The notes under the pieces: model-generated
Told to the model about the DNA's origin: nothing
Databases searched by the model: none
The model's input: only the letters and a program-made list of their open reading frames with translations
From: an uncultured Alphaproteobacteria bacterium
Lineage (GTDB): Bacteria > Pseudomonadota > Alphaproteobacteria > HIMB59 > GCA-002718135
Length of the DNA: 64,000 nucleotides
Reading direction: 5' to 3'
NCBI GenBank assembly: GCA_902596365.1
Contig: CACJTT010000006.1
Span: 1 to 64,000, forward strand
Part shown: one piece after another, positions 37,610 through 47,848 of the stretch
Layout: each line of letters opens with the position of its first letter
How positions within the stretch are numbered: the first letter of the stretch is position 1
Made by a program: the position numbers and the translations under genes

Positions 37610-38011
37610 GTGATTCTTACAAATGGAATAGATATAATAGATATCAGGAGAATAAAGAAAACTTTAGATAAATTTGGTGATAAATTTAAAAAAAGATGTT
37701 TTAGTCAAAACGAAATAAAAAGATCTGAAAATATAATTAAATCCACAGAGTCTTATGCCAAAAGATATGCTGCAAAAGAAGCTTGCGCTAAAGCCTTAGG
37801 TACAGGTCTAGCAAGAGGAGTTTTTTGGAAAGATATTGAAGTTTATAATAATAGTCATGGTAAGCCCAAAATAAAACTTCATAATAAAGCACTTAAATTT
37901 CTAAGAAGGATTTACAGTGAATCTAATTGCACTATTGAATTATCTTTAACTGATGAGTCTAATTATGCAATTGCTAATGTAATAATTTATGAAAACAAAA
38001 AAACAAAATAG
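37610..38011 (+). CDS. acpS: Holo-[acyl-carrier-protein] synthase
   Basis: Transfers 4'-phosphopantetheine to acyl carrier protein. The 133-residue protein has the family motifs GIDIIDIRRI near the N-terminus and YAAKEACAKALGTG. Start is GTG 37610, five bases after the spoT stop; there is no earlier ATG in frame. The end overlaps lepB by 23 bases. Confidence 0.94.
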   Translation: MILTNGIDIIDIRRIKKTLDKFGDKFKKRCFSQNEIKRSENIIKSTESYAKRYAAKEACAKALGTGLARGVFWKDIEVYNNSHGKPKIKLHNKALKFLRRIYSESNCTIELSLTDESNYAIANVIIYENKKTK

Positions 38012-38720
38012 TTTTTTAAGTAATGTGAAATCTGTTTCTTTGGCAGTATTTATTGCTCTATTAATTAGATCATTTGTAGCCGAACCTTTTAATATTCCTT
38101 CTGGATCTATGAAACCTAATTTACTCGTTGGGGATTTTATTTTTGTCTCTAAGTGGTCATACGGTTATTCAAAGCACTCTTTACCTTTTTCAATTCCAAT
38201 TATTCCCCAAAAAATTTTTCATAAAAATCCAGAAAGAGGGGATGTTGTAGTATTTAAAACTCCTGAAGATAATAGAACTGATTATATTAAAAGAGTAATA
38301 GGTTTACCAGGAGACAAACTGAGAATTAAACATGGTCAAATAATAATTAATGACAGACTGATTTTAAGAAAAAGGACAGATGATTTTATAGATAATGATC
38401 ATAATACATCTCGAAAGAGAAAATCTAAATATACTGAGTACTTTGATGATTTTGAAATTGAAGTTTTAGACACAATGGACAATGGGCCTGGAGATAATAC
38501 TAAATTATATATTGTCCCACCCGATCATTTTTTTGTGATTGGTGATAATAGGGATAATTCATCAGACAGTAGATTTGGTAATTTTACCTTTGTGCCTTTT
38601 ATAAATCTTGTTGGAAAAGCTCGCTTTGTTTTCTTTTCATTAGAAAATTCACGCTTCTTTCAATTATGGAAGTGGCCAAAATCAATTAGAGTAGAAAGAA
38701 TATTCAAGCCCATTAAATGA
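37989..38720 (+). CDS. lepB: Signal peptidase I
   Basis: Cleaves signal peptides at the periplasmic face. The 243-residue protein has one N-terminal membrane helix (about 14-31), then the nucleophile Ser40 in IPSGSMKPNL and the general-base Lys101 in DYIKRVIGLPGD. The FVIGDNRDNSSDSR box follows. The operon lepB-rnc-era-recO-parC is tightly overlapped (4-11 bases), as in many alphaproteobacteria. Confidence 0.97.
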   Translation: MKTKKQNSFLSNVKSVSLAVFIALLIRSFVAEPFNIPSGSMKPNLLVGDFIFVSKWSYGYSKHSLPFSIPIIPQKIFHKNPERGDVVVFKTPEDNRTDYIKRVIGLPGDKLRIKHGQIIINDRLILRKRTDDFIDNDHNTSRKRKSKYTEYFDDFEIEVLDTMDNGPGDNTKLYIVPPDHFFVIGDNRDNSSDSRFGNFTFVPFINLVGKARFVFFSLENSRFFQLWKWPKSIRVERIFKPIK

Positions 38721-39412
38721 TAACTAAAAAAAAAATTAATCAATTAGAGGAAATTATTTCCTATAAATTCAAAGATAAAAAACTTTTAGAAAATGCATTA
38801 ATGCACCCAAGTTACATTACTGAAAATCAAAAAAAAACTCTTAAAGATGTTAGTGAGTTTGAAAGATTAGAATTTTTAGGTGACAGAGTATTAGGTTTAG
38901 CAATATCTTCTATAATTTATAAAAAATTTAGTAAAAATAATGAAGGTGATTTATCAAAAAAACTGTCATATTTAGTTCAAAAAAACTTTTTGTATAAAAT
39001 ATCAACAAATCTTGAAATAGATAGATTTCTTAAATTTTCATCTAAAAAAAGCAATAAAATGAATATTTCCATTTTATCTGATTCTATAGAGTCACTTATT
39101 GGTGCTTTATATTTAGATGGGGGTTTTATGAGTGCCAAAAAGTTCATAAATTCTACATGGGGTCCATATTTAGATATTGAAAATAAAAACATGCAGGACT
39201 CAAAAACTAAGTTACAAGAACTTTCTCAACAAAAACAAAAAAAACTACCTGAATATCATTTAGTTAAAAAAGAGGGACCTTCACACTCTCCTACTTTTAC
39301 AATTTCATTAAAAGTATTAAATTTAAAAAAAATCATAAGTAGCGGATCATCAATAAGAGATGCTGAAAAAAATGCTGCATCTATTGCTCTAAAACTAATA
39401 AATGAACAGTAA
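38717..39412 (+). CDS. rnc: Ribonuclease III
   Basis: Double-stranded-RNA endonuclease for rRNA and mRNA processing. The 231 residues have the RNase III signature ERLEFLGDRVLGLAI, the second acidic site DSIESLIGALYLDGG, and a C-terminal dsRNA-binding domain (SKTKLQELSQQ, SIRDAEKNAASIAL). Starts in a 4-base overlap with lepB. Confidence 0.97.
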   Translation: MITKKKINQLEEIISYKFKDKKLLENALMHPSYITENQKKTLKDVSEFERLEFLGDRVLGLAISSIIYKKFSKNNEGDLSKKLSYLVQKNFLYKISTNLEIDRFLKFSSKKSNKMNISILSDSIESLIGALYLDGGFMSAKKFINSTWGPYLDIENKNMQDSKTKLQELSQQKQKKLPEYHLVKKEGPSHSPTFTISLKVLNLKKIISSGSSIRDAEKNAASIALKLINEQ

Positions 39413-40244
39413 GATAGTTAAAATTAGTATTGTTGGCAGGACTAATGCTGGTAAGTCTACTTTAATAAATAAAATTATAGGTGAAAAAATATCAATTCAA
39501 AATAAAAAAATTAATACTACACAAGAATTGATTATTGGAATTAAAAATATTAAAAATACACAAATACTTTTTTATGATACTCCTGGTTCTAATTTTTTAA
39601 AAAATTCTAACGATCAATCAAAAAAACTTAAACAAAATTTGTGGAACGGTATCGATGAGTCAGATTTAATTTTATATATGATTGATTCTCATACACTAAA
39701 TATGCGCTTTCTTTATGATCAAATAGATAAAATCCAAGAAGTAAAAAAAAAAATATTTATTATTTTCAATAAAATAGATTTGATTTCGAAAAAAAAACTT
39801 CTACCAATTATTACTGAAATTAATAATACATATAAAATAGAGGCTTTTTTTACATTATCAGCAAAAAATAATATTGGTGTTGAAGAACTTTTGAATGAAT
39901 TAATTAAATATTCATATTCTTCTAAATGGATATATTCAAAAAATGAAATAACTAATAAAGATGATAAGTTTATTTTATCTGAACTATTAAGAGAAACTAT
40001 GTTAACATATCTTCATCAAGAAATACCATACAATATTCGTATTATAACTTCTAATTATACAATATTAAAAAGCACAGAAATTAAAATAAAACAAAAAATT
40101 TATATTAATGAAAAAAGATATAAAAAAATTATTCTAGGAAAAAATGGTAGCATGATAAAAAAAATAAGGGAGAATTGTCAAAAAAAAATTAAAAAAGTTT
40201 TTGGAAAAAAATCACATTTATATCTTGAATTAATTACTCAATGA
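39402..40244 (+). CDS. era: GTPase Era
   Basis: 16S rRNA-binding GTPase needed for 30S assembly. The G domain has G1 GRTNAGKST (the usual GRPNVGKS is altered at two positions, the catalytic GKS kept), G3 DTPGS, G4 NKID and a SAK G5. The C-terminal KH domain includes KKIILGKNGSMIKKI. The 280-residue length is slightly short of the usual ~300. It overlaps rnc by 11 bases and recO by 4. Confidence 0.95.
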   Translation: MNSKIVKISIVGRTNAGKSTLINKIIGEKISIQNKKINTTQELIIGIKNIKNTQILFYDTPGSNFLKNSNDQSKKLKQNLWNGIDESDLILYMIDSHTLNMRFLYDQIDKIQEVKKKIFIIFNKIDLISKKKLLPIITEINNTYKIEAFFTLSAKNNIGVEELLNELIKYSYSSKWIYSKNEITNKDDKFILSELLRETMLTYLHQEIPYNIRIITSNYTILKSTEIKIKQKIYINEKRYKKIILGKNGSMIKKIRENCQKKIKKVFGKKSHLYLELITQ

Positions 40245-40945
40245 CAGAAAATAAAGTAAGAGGTATTCTATTATATAATAAGCTATCATCAGAAAATAAT
40301 TTATTTTTAAAATTTCTAACTGAAAATGATGAAATATTAACTGGCATTAGTTTCGGTGGATCAACAAAAAAGAAAAAAAATATTTATCAATTAGGATATT
40401 TTTTAAATTTAAATATTAAAATTAAAAATTCTAATTTCCCTAAAAATATATCTGGAGAATTATGTAAACCTTATATATATGATATTTTTATAGATAGGTA
40501 TAAATTGCACTCCTTACTATCTATTGTATCTTTATTAAATTTATCAATTATTGAAGGTCAAAAAATTATAGGTTTATTTGAAAGTACTAATAAAATTATT
40601 AATTTAATATCTACAAAAGAAAATTGGTTAGTTGATTATTTTTTATATTTATTAAATTTATTAAAATTAATAGGATATGAAATTGATTTCACTAATAAAC
40701 TATCATTCATCTATATAAATTTAGATTCCTTGCAATTTGTTAACAAAAAATCAAATAAAACAATTGTTTTTCCTCATAATTTACTAAAAAAATCAGTAAA
40801 AATAAATTTTGAAGATGTTAATTCTTTTTTTAAAATATTTGAGATAATTTTACAAAATCATCATTTGAATAATATGAATCTTCATATACCTACTAATTAT
40901 TTAAATTTTAAAAAACTAATCTTAGGATTTTTGTCAAAAAAATGA
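40241..40945 (+). CDS. recO: DNA repair protein RecO
   Basis: The 234-residue product occupies the conserved era-recO place. It has an N-terminal OB-fold pattern (GILLYNKLSSENNLFLKFLTEND) followed by a helical part with no clear zinc motif. The sequence is very Lys/Asn/Ile-rich and weakly conserved, so the name rests as much on context as on motif. Confidence 0.82.
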   Translation: MTENKVRGILLYNKLSSENNLFLKFLTENDEILTGISFGGSTKKKKNIYQLGYFLNLNIKIKNSNFPKNISGELCKPYIYDIFIDRYKLHSLLSIVSLLNLSIIEGQKIIGLFESTNKIINLISTKENWLVDYFLYLLNLLKLIGYEIDFTNKLSFIYINLDSLQFVNKKSNKTIVFPHNLLKKSVKINFEDVNSFFKIFEIILQNHHLNNMNLHIPTNYLNFKKLILGFLSKK

Positions 40946-43128
40946 ATAGAATAATTAAGGATGATATTAATCAAATTCTAAAGAGCAGATATCTATCTTA
41001 TGCTGTATCTACTATAATATCAAGATCTCTTCCTGATTTAAGAGATGGTTTAAAGCCAGTCCATAGAAGAATTATTTATTCTATGTATTTATTAAAATTA
41101 TTTAATAATTCCACTTTTAAAAAATCTGCACGAATTGTTGGTGATGTTATGGGTAAATTTCATCCTCATGGTGATCAAGCGATATATCAAAGCCTTGTAA
41201 GAATGGCTCAAGATTTTTCTTCACGTGTGACTCTGATTGAAGGACAGGGAAATTTTGGAAATATCGATGGAGATAATGCCGCTGCTATGAGATATACAGA
41301 AGCTAGATTAGAAGAAATAACTGAATTATTTTTTGACGGTATAGAAGAAGATTCAACAACATTTAGTAATAATTATGATGGTCAAAACTTAGAGCCAGAT
41401 GTGCTGCCGTCGAAGTTACCTAATATTTTGTTAAATGGATCGACCGGTATTGCAGTTGGAATGGCTACTAATATTCCACCACATAACTTAATAGAAATAA
41501 ATGAATGTTTAATTAAGCTAATACAGAAACCAGATTTCTCTGAATCTGATCTTCTTAAAATAATTAAAGGTCCTGATTTGCCAACTGGAGGAGAAATTAT
41601 ATTAAGCTCCACAGATAAGAAAAATATTTACAAGAAAGGTTTTGGCTCTTTTCTTATTAATTCAAAATGGCATGATGAAAAAATAAAAAATGGATTATAT
41701 GAGATAGTGATTACTGAAATTCCATTTCAGGTAAATAAAGTAAAAATTATTGAGCAGCTTGCTAATTTGATTAATCAAAAAAAAATACCATTAGATGATG
41801 TTAGAGATGAATCTGATGAAAATGTAAGAATCGTTCTCAGACCCAAAAATAGAAAAATAGATAAAAAAAAATTAGTAGATTTATGCTTTAAACTAACTGA
41901 CCTATCTATTAAATATTCATGCAATTTTAATGTTCTTGAGAATGGACGTATTCCAAAACAACTAGGTTTAAAATCAATACTTACTCAATTTATTGATTTT
42001 AGAAAAATTACTTTAAAACGTAAATCAAAATTTAATATAAATAAAAATAATAAAAGATTAGAAATACTCAAAGGTTATTTGATCGTATTTGCTAATTTAG
42101 ATAAAATAATAAACATTATTCGAACTAAAGATGATCCTAAAAATGTAATGATTAAATCTTTTAAATTATCTGAATTACAAGCTGAAGCTATTTTAAATAT
42201 GCGTCTTGGCTCATTAAAAAAATTGGATGAATTAAATATAAATAAAGAAATAAAAAAATTAAAAGAAATTAATACTAATCTTAAAAAACTTATAAAAAAT
42301 GATGATTATTTAAGCAAATTTTTGATTAAAGAAATAAAAGAAATAAGTGAAACACTAAGTGAAAAAATTAAAATACGAAGAAGCAATGTTAATACTTCAG
42401 ATGACTATGAATTAGATGTTAAAATTGATGAATTCACAGAAATCGAAAAATTTAATGTTTTGATTACCAAGGATAATCTTCTTAAAAAAGTAAAAGATTA
42501 TTCTGAAGATAGCAAAGATCATAATATTAAAACTTTTATCCCCGTTTCTTCTAATCATAAACTTTTGATTTTCTTGTCTTCTGGCAAAGTTTTAACTCTA
42601 AATCCTAATTTATTGCCAGGTGGTAAAGCTGCCCCCAAATCTTACATAGAGCTTATAAATGTAGGTGTTGATGAAAAATTAATTTCTGTATTTAATGCAA
42701 ATACACAAAAAAAATTACTTCTTATAACAAAACTTGGCAAAGGTTTTATTTCAATTTCTGAAAAAATGATTACGAATCAAAGAAAAGGTAAAATGATAAT
42801 TAATTTAAAAAATAATGACCAACTACTTAACGTGCACCATTTAAAATATAATCACATAGCTTTAGTTTCCAAAAATGAAAAATTACTTATTTTTGAAACA
42901 ACATCTATACCAACATTAAACAAAGGTTCTGGAGTTCAGCTAATGAAAATTAAAGATAAAGACTTTATTACTGATAGTTCTTTAGTAGATCAAAAAGAAG
43001 GTTTGTTGTGGATTAAAGCGTCAAAACAAAAAAACTTAAAAGATACTGAATTTTGGATAGGTAAAAGGGCTCAAGTAGGTAAAAAAGTTCCAAGGGGATT
43101 TAATAAAAATTTAAAATTTAATAGTTAA
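40942..43128 (+). CDS. parC: DNA topoisomerase IV subunit A
   Basis: Type IIA topoisomerase breakage-reunion subunit. The 728-residue protein begins YLSYAVSTIISRSLPDLRDGLKPVHRRI and has the catalytic Tyr in AAMRYTEARL. The C-terminal beta-pinwheel region is short, which together with the neighbours favours ParC over GyrA. Overlaps recO by 4 bases; parE is not in the window. Confidence 0.9.
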   Translation: MNRIIKDDINQILKSRYLSYAVSTIISRSLPDLRDGLKPVHRRIIYSMYLLKLFNNSTFKKSARIVGDVMGKFHPHGDQAIYQSLVRMAQDFSSRVTLIEGQGNFGNIDGDNAAAMRYTEARLEEITELFFDGIEEDSTTFSNNYDGQNLEPDVLPSKLPNILLNGSTGIAVGMATNIPPHNLIEINECLIKLIQKPDFSESDLLKIIKGPDLPTGGEIILSSTDKKNIYKKGFGSFLINSKWHDEKIKNGLYEIVITEIPFQVNKVKIIEQLANLINQKKIPLDDVRDESDENVRIVLRPKNRKIDKKKLVDLCFKLTDLSIKYSCNFNVLENGRIPKQLGLKSILTQFIDFRKITLKRKSKFNINKNNKRLEILKGYLIVFANLDKIINIIRTKDDPKNVMIKSFKLSELQAEAILNMRLGSLKKLDELNINKEIKKLKEINTNLKKLIKNDDYLSKFLIKEIKEISETLSEKIKIRRSNVNTSDDYELDVKIDEFTEIEKFNVLITKDNLLKKVKDYSEDSKDHNIKTFIPVSSNHKLLIFLSSGKVLTLNPNLLPGGKAAPKSYIELINVGVDEKLISVFNANTQKKLLLITKLGKGFISISEKMITNQRKGKMIINLKNNDQLLNVHHLKYNHIALVSKNEKLLIFETTSIPTLNKGSGVQLMKIKDKDFITDSSLVDQKEGLLWIKASKQKNLKDTEFWIGKRAQVGKKVPRGFNKNLKFNS

Positions 43129-43162
43129 CTTATTATTATAATTCATTTAATACTTTAGTGAC

Positions 43163-44278
43163 ATGAAAGATAATTATCTTAATACACAATCAAGTTTATC
43201 GATGAAAGGATCAGGTTATTATTCTGCAAAAACAGCAGGTGCTAAAAACGCTATAGATAAAACACAAAAAGTAATTGAAAACGCACTAAAAACTATCGAA
43301 TCAAAGGAAATACTAAAGTTTGCTGATTTTGGAAGTGCCGATGGAGGTACAAGTCAAGAAATGTGGTTTAATATTATTAAATTAATTAGAGAAAGAGGAG
43401 ATGAAAGACAAATTGAAATTTTGTATACTGATTTAGCTTCAAATGATTTTTCAACCCTTTTTAAAACTATGCAGGGAATGCACGAGAATTCCAAATTTGC
43501 ATTTCAAAAAATTTTTTCAAATGTTTATGTTCATGGGTGTGGAACCGGTTTTCACAAACAATTAATGGCTAATAATTCATTATCATTAGGTTTTTCTGCA
43601 ACTGCAATGCATTATGTTTCTGAAAGACCATGTTTAATAGAAAATCATGTTCATATGACTGGTGCAAATGAAAGTGAAAAACAATTATTTAAAGATCAAG
43701 CTAACAAAGATTGGGAAACTATTTTAATAAATAGATCTAAAGAGATGGTTAATGGTGGACGTTTTATCTGTATTAATTTTGGAATAGATGAAAAGGGTAG
43801 ATATTTAGGTAATACAGGTGGTCATGTAATGTTTAATAATTTTGCTAAAAATTGGAAACATCTTGAAGATCAGGGATTAATTACACATCAAGAATTTATT
43901 AATGCAACTTTCACTCAACATTACAGAACTCTTGAAGAATTTAAGAAACCATTTGAAAATAAAGATTCAGTAGTTTCAAAATCAGGATTAGTTCTTAAAT
44001 CTTGTGAAACAATGCTCACAGATTGTCCTTATAAAATGAAATATTTAGAAAATAAAGATACTATGTCATCTGAAGAATATGCAAGGAACCTAATTCCTAC
44101 AATGAGAAGTTGGTCAGAGACAGTGTTTAAAAATGCTTTAATTGATAGAAATCAAAATGAGATCAATGAAATTGTTGATAAATTTTACGATTTATACATC
44201 GAAGAAGTTTCAAATAACCCCGATGGTCATGCCATGGATTATGTTCATGTGATTATGGATATAGAAAAAATTATTTAA
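43163..44278 (+). CDS. SABATH-type SAM-dependent carboxyl methyltransferase
   Basis: A 371-residue protein resembling plant salicylate/jasmonate carboxyl methyltransferases. The match runs in order: MKGSGYYSAKTAG for the N-terminal SAM/substrate clamp, FADFGSADGGTS for the SAM-binding loop, LYTDLASNDFSTLFKTM (plants: LNDLPGNDFN), VHGCGTGFHKQL, SLGFSATAMHYVSERP (plants: SYSLQWLSQVP), and MVNGGRFICIN. The expected product is a small-molecule methyl ester; the acid is unknown. It is a single gene after parC and converges on the TRAP permease with a 4-base overlap. Confidence 0.85.
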   Translation: MKDNYLNTQSSLSMKGSGYYSAKTAGAKNAIDKTQKVIENALKTIESKEILKFADFGSADGGTSQEMWFNIIKLIRERGDERQIEILYTDLASNDFSTLFKTMQGMHENSKFAFQKIFSNVYVHGCGTGFHKQLMANNSLSLGFSATAMHYVSERPCLIENHVHMTGANESEKQLFKDQANKDWETILINRSKEMVNGGRFICINFGIDEKGRYLGNTGGHVMFNNFAKNWKHLEDQGLITHQEFINATFTQHYRTLEEFKKPFENKDSVVSKSGLVLKSCETMLTDCPYKMKYLENKDTMSSEEYARNLIPTMRSWSETVFKNALIDRNQNEINEIVDKFYDLYIEEVSNNPDGHAMDYVHVIMDIEKII

Positions 44279-46920
44279 AAATATAAAGAAATATCTTTGT
44301 GCACGGACTTACATCCTGCTAAATGCAAGGCTTGTTCTTTATTTAATTGATCTTGTTTTCTTAGTGCAAATGTTTCTTTACCACTATCAAGTAAGTCAAT
44401 CAAATCTTTCAATAATAATTGTTTTCCTAAATTTCTCCATTCAGTTTCTTCATTTAAAATAGATCTAGAATCATTTATTAATTTAATTGCTTCATTTTTC
44501 TTTTGAAAATTTTTTTTGAGTAGCTTTCGTGATTTTTTAATTGGTTTTTTAATATTTGATACATCACTGAAAGAATTAAAATTGTTTTCAAAATCTTTAA
44601 TTATTTTTTCAATATTTTGATTTTCCTCATTTATATCTTTAATTAATTTATCATATAATTTATCAATAGAATTTAATTTATCAACTTTTTTAAATTTTTG
44701 AATAAAATCAGAAATTTCATTATAGGAACTATCAACTGTTTTATTATAATTCAATTTTGTTTTATTTAAATTAGAAATAATATTATTAAATTTCTTATTC
44801 TCCTCTTCCCAATTATTAGGAATTGTAAATTTAATTTTTTCTATTTCTTCCTCTATCTCTTTAATTTCTGCATTTAGAAATTCTATTTCTAAATCATCGG
44901 TTTCTAATCTTATCTCTTTTTGAATTTTTTCAATTCTTTTAACTAACTTAATTATTTTTCTTTCAATATTTCTTACTTTCATATGTAATGGTTTATAATT
45001 TTTAGAAAATTTATCAAAATTATTTTCAGAATTTTGAATTTCTTCTAATAATTCCTTTGATATAGTTATTCCAATTAAAGAATTTTTAAATTTATCATGA
45101 TAATCTTTTGGAATAAAATTTAAACTATTTGAATTTATTGATTCAATTATTATTAATGAGTTATCAAAATTTTTATTGTATTTATCGTAGGTATATTCAA
45201 TCAGGCAATTTTGTAGTTTAGGATTTAAAGGAGGAGGGGATACTTCTGATGAATAATAAGATCTAAGAGGTAAATAGTTAACTAATTGAGGAAAATAGCC
45301 AACTATACCAAGACCTACAAGTTGTAAGAAAATAAAAACACTAGCACCCTTCCATATTTCTGTTGTTTTAATTGACTTGGGAGCAACACCTCTTAAGTAA
45401 AATAGAGAAAAACCAAAAGGAGGTGTTAAAAAAGAAGTTTGCATATTCACGGCAATCATTACTCCAAGCCATACAGCAGTTACGTTTGCAGACGTTTCAG
45501 CTAAAAGTATTGGGGCTACAATTGGAACAACAACTATTGCAATTTCAATAAAATCTAAAAAAAAACCTAAAACAAATATTACTGCCATTACAACAATAAA
45601 TTGTGTCCAAAAACCACCCGGTAAACTAGTTAGAAAATCTTTAACAATTTCCTCGCCTCCAAAACCTCTAAATGCAGCTGTCAACATCGCAGCACCTATA
45701 AGAATTATAAAAACCATTGATGTTGTTAAGCTTGTTTCTATCATAACTTTTTTTAGAACATTGTTTATTTTAAATGTTCGATAAAAACTCCATCCTATTC
45801 CAAAAATTAAAAAAATTGCAGCTACAGATGCCAATAAGATTGCATACAAATCAACAGAGTTACTAATAGTTTTTATATTGAGATTAAAATTTCTAACTAA
45901 TAATACTATAAAAATAAGTGAAATAATCGAAACTATTGCAGGTGTGTACTTATGTTTTCTACCATCATACAGTCTATAACTTCCCATAATTCCTGCACCA
46001 ACAGCACCTATTGCTCCAGCTTGATTTACTGTAGCAACGCCTAATAATATTGATCCTAAAACAACAAATATTAAGGCTAAAGGAGGCACTAATGATAAAA
46101 AAACTTTCCTAAAAAAAACAAAATTATAAATACCTTCATATTTTACTGGTGGAACTAATTCTTTTTTAAAAACTCCTATAAGCAAAATGTAAATCATGTA
46201 TAAGGATACTAATACTAAACCAGGTAAAAAAGCGCCTAAGAACATATTCCCCGCACTTACTGAATCAACACTATATTGACTTGGCATACTCATTGAGCCG
46301 TTTGTATTTTTAAAATCCATCATTCTTAAATTATCCGCAGCATCTGATGCTGTTGCTAATTGATCTGATAAAATAATTAATACTATTGAAGGGGGAATTA
46401 TTTGACCTAAAGTTCCAGAGGAACACACAATGCCTGATGCTAATGATTTGTTATAATTGTTTTTCATCATTGCTGGCAAAGAAATAAGGCCCATAGCTAC
46501 TACAGTAGCTCCTACAATTCCGGTTGTTGCAGCTAAAAGAGCTCCAACAAATATTACTGATATACCTAGACCTCCAGGCATTGGTCCAAATAATTGGCCC
46601 ATACTTATTAATAAATCCTCAGCAATTTTTGATTTTTCAAGCATGATTCCCATGAATATAAACAATGGAATTGCTATCAGTGTATCTCTTTCAACTTCCC
46701 AGTAAACGCCTCGGAAATTAGTTATTCCAGCATTTAGCCATTGGAATGGTCCATCAGAAATAAAATATTCATTAGCATTACCTTCAAATAAATATCCTGC
46801 CAAACCAGCCAAAAGAATTGAGATAATTGCTGAGCCAGGCAGAGCAAAAGCTAAAGGATAACCTGAGGCAAGAGCAAATGCCATTAAAAAAATTAATAAA
46901 AAAAGAAAAAATAATTCCAT
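44275..46920 (-). CDS. dctM: TRAP transporter large permease (DctM type) with long coiled-coil C-terminal tail
   Basis: Membrane subunit that carries the substrate. Residues 1 to about 550 form the DctM part, with many membrane helices and family motifs (ATTGIVGATVVAMGLISLP, GTLGQIIPPSIVLIILS, GFFLDFIEIAIVVVPIVAPI, NMQTSFLTPPFGFSLFYLRG). It includes the extra middle helices seen in large DctM proteins of this subclass. From about 550 to 881 the chain is hydrophilic, rich in Glu/Lys/Asn/Ile with heptad-like patterns (e.g. ERKIIKLVKRIEKIQKEI), predicted here as coiled coil. Most DctM proteins are 430-620 residues. Last gene of dctP-dctQ-dctM. Confidence 0.92.
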   Translation of the reverse strand: MELFFLFLLIFLMAFALASGYPLAFALPGSAIISILLAGLAGYLFEGNANEYFISDGPFQWLNAGITNFRGVYWEVERDTLIAIPLFIFMGIMLEKSKIAEDLLISMGQLFGPMPGGLGISVIFVGALLAATTGIVGATVVAMGLISLPAMMKNNYNKSLASGIVCSSGTLGQIIPPSIVLIILSDQLATASDAADNLRMMDFKNTNGSMSMPSQYSVDSVSAGNMFLGAFLPGLVLVSLYMIYILLIGVFKKELVPPVKYEGIYNFVFFRKVFLSLVPPLALIFVVLGSILLGVATVNQAGAIGAVGAGIMGSYRLYDGRKHKYTPAIVSIISLIFIVLLVRNFNLNIKTISNSVDLYAILLASVAAIFLIFGIGWSFYRTFKINNVLKKVMIETSLTTSMVFIILIGAAMLTAAFRGFGGEEIVKDFLTSLPGGFWTQFIVVMAVIFVLGFFLDFIEIAIVVVPIVAPILLAETSANVTAVWLGVMIAVNMQTSFLTPPFGFSLFYLRGVAPKSIKTTEIWKGASVFIFLQLVGLGIVGYFPQLVNYLPLRSYYSSEVSPPPLNPKLQNCLIEYTYDKYNKNFDNSLIIIESINSNSLNFIPKDYHDKFKNSLIGITISKELLEEIQNSENNFDKFSKNYKPLHMKVRNIERKIIKLVKRIEKIQKEIRLETDDLEIEFLNAEIKEIEEEIEKIKFTIPNNWEEENKKFNNIISNLNKTKLNYNKTVDSSYNEISDFIQKFKKVDKLNSIDKLYDKLIKDINEENQNIEKIIKDFENNFNSFSDVSNIKKPIKKSRKLLKKNFQKKNEAIKLINDSRSILNEETEWRNLGKQLLLKDLIDLLDSGKETFALRKQDQLNKEQALHLAGCKSVHKDISLYF

Positions 46921-46924
46921 ATAC

Positions 46925-47848
46925 TTATTTTCTTTTTATGGTTTCTAAATTTCTTAAAAAATATACAACAAATTGAATAAGCATAGTCAAAGCAAATATG
47001 ATTAAAAATCCAGCCATTAGATATTTTATATTCATGCCCTGAGTGCTTTGTGAAGTTTCAAAATTCATAATAGGTTGATTTAAGACACATTGCTTACAAG
47101 CCATACCTTTTAAGAAAATTGTTAAACATAATGGAATGCCCAATATTAGACTTCCAAATAAATTGACTATAGCTTTGTTTTTTTCAGTAAAATTTGTGTA
47201 CAGAACATCAACTCTAACATGACCATCTTTCATTAATGTATAATAACTAGCAAAAAGAAATAGACCTCCATACCAAAATCTTACAAGATCGCTCATTAAA
47301 GTTTGCTCATAAGAAAATACAAATCTTAGTAAGACAATTTGAAATTCAGCAAGCACAACAAGAAAAGCTAACCAATAAAAATTAACAGATTTAAAAAAAT
47401 AACCTAATATTAATGCAAAAAATAAAAGTGGAAAATGAACATAGGGAGCTCTAAAGGAGTTATTAGATAATTTTACATTCCAACTTTTACCAAAAATATG
47501 CTCAATGAATCCCTCGATGATCAGCAGAGATATTATTGCATCAACAATTCCAATAATAAATACAGCCCAAAAAGCAAATCTTATAATATAGGCATTAGTA
47601 TTGTCAAAAAAATTTGCAATCGCACTTAAACTAATCTCATTTTTATAGAAATAAATTAAACAAACTGGAAACAATAAAGCAAAAAAATACAAAGATATTT
47701 GAATAGAAGAAAAAATATTTATATTTGTCTTTATGGCTAGGGCCCCAGGCCAATTGCCTCCAAAAGTAAGATAATTGTTAATTAAAAAAGAAAAAACAAA
47801 TAAAACAATAGCTATAGAAAATATCTTAGCAAAATTTAATGTGTTCAT
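46925..47848 (-). CDS. dctQ: TRAP transporter small permease (DctQ type)
   Basis: A 307-residue membrane protein with about seven or eight hydrophobic segments; the second half carries the DctQ core (YEQTLMSDLVRFWYGGLF, KDGHVRVDVLY, LFGSLILGIPLCLTIF). The extra N-terminal helices make it longer than the classic 160-200-residue DctQ. It lies between dctP and dctM. Its ATG is directly preceded by a run of eight T, the tail of a hairpin, and no ribosome site is visible. Confidence 0.9.
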   Translation of the reverse strand: MNTLNFAKIFSIAIVLFVFSFLINNYLTFGGNWPGALAIKTNINIFSSIQISLYFFALLFPVCLIYFYKNEISLSAIANFFDNTNAYIIRFAFWAVFIIGIVDAIISLLIIEGFIEHIFGKSWNVKLSNNSFRAPYVHFPLLFFALILGYFFKSVNFYWLAFLVVLAEFQIVLLRFVFSYEQTLMSDLVRFWYGGLFLFASYYTLMKDGHVRVDVLYTNFTEKNKAIVNLFGSLILGIPLCLTIFLKGMACKQCVLNQPIMNFETSQSTQGMNIKYLMAGFLIIFALTMLIQFVVYFLRNLETIKRK

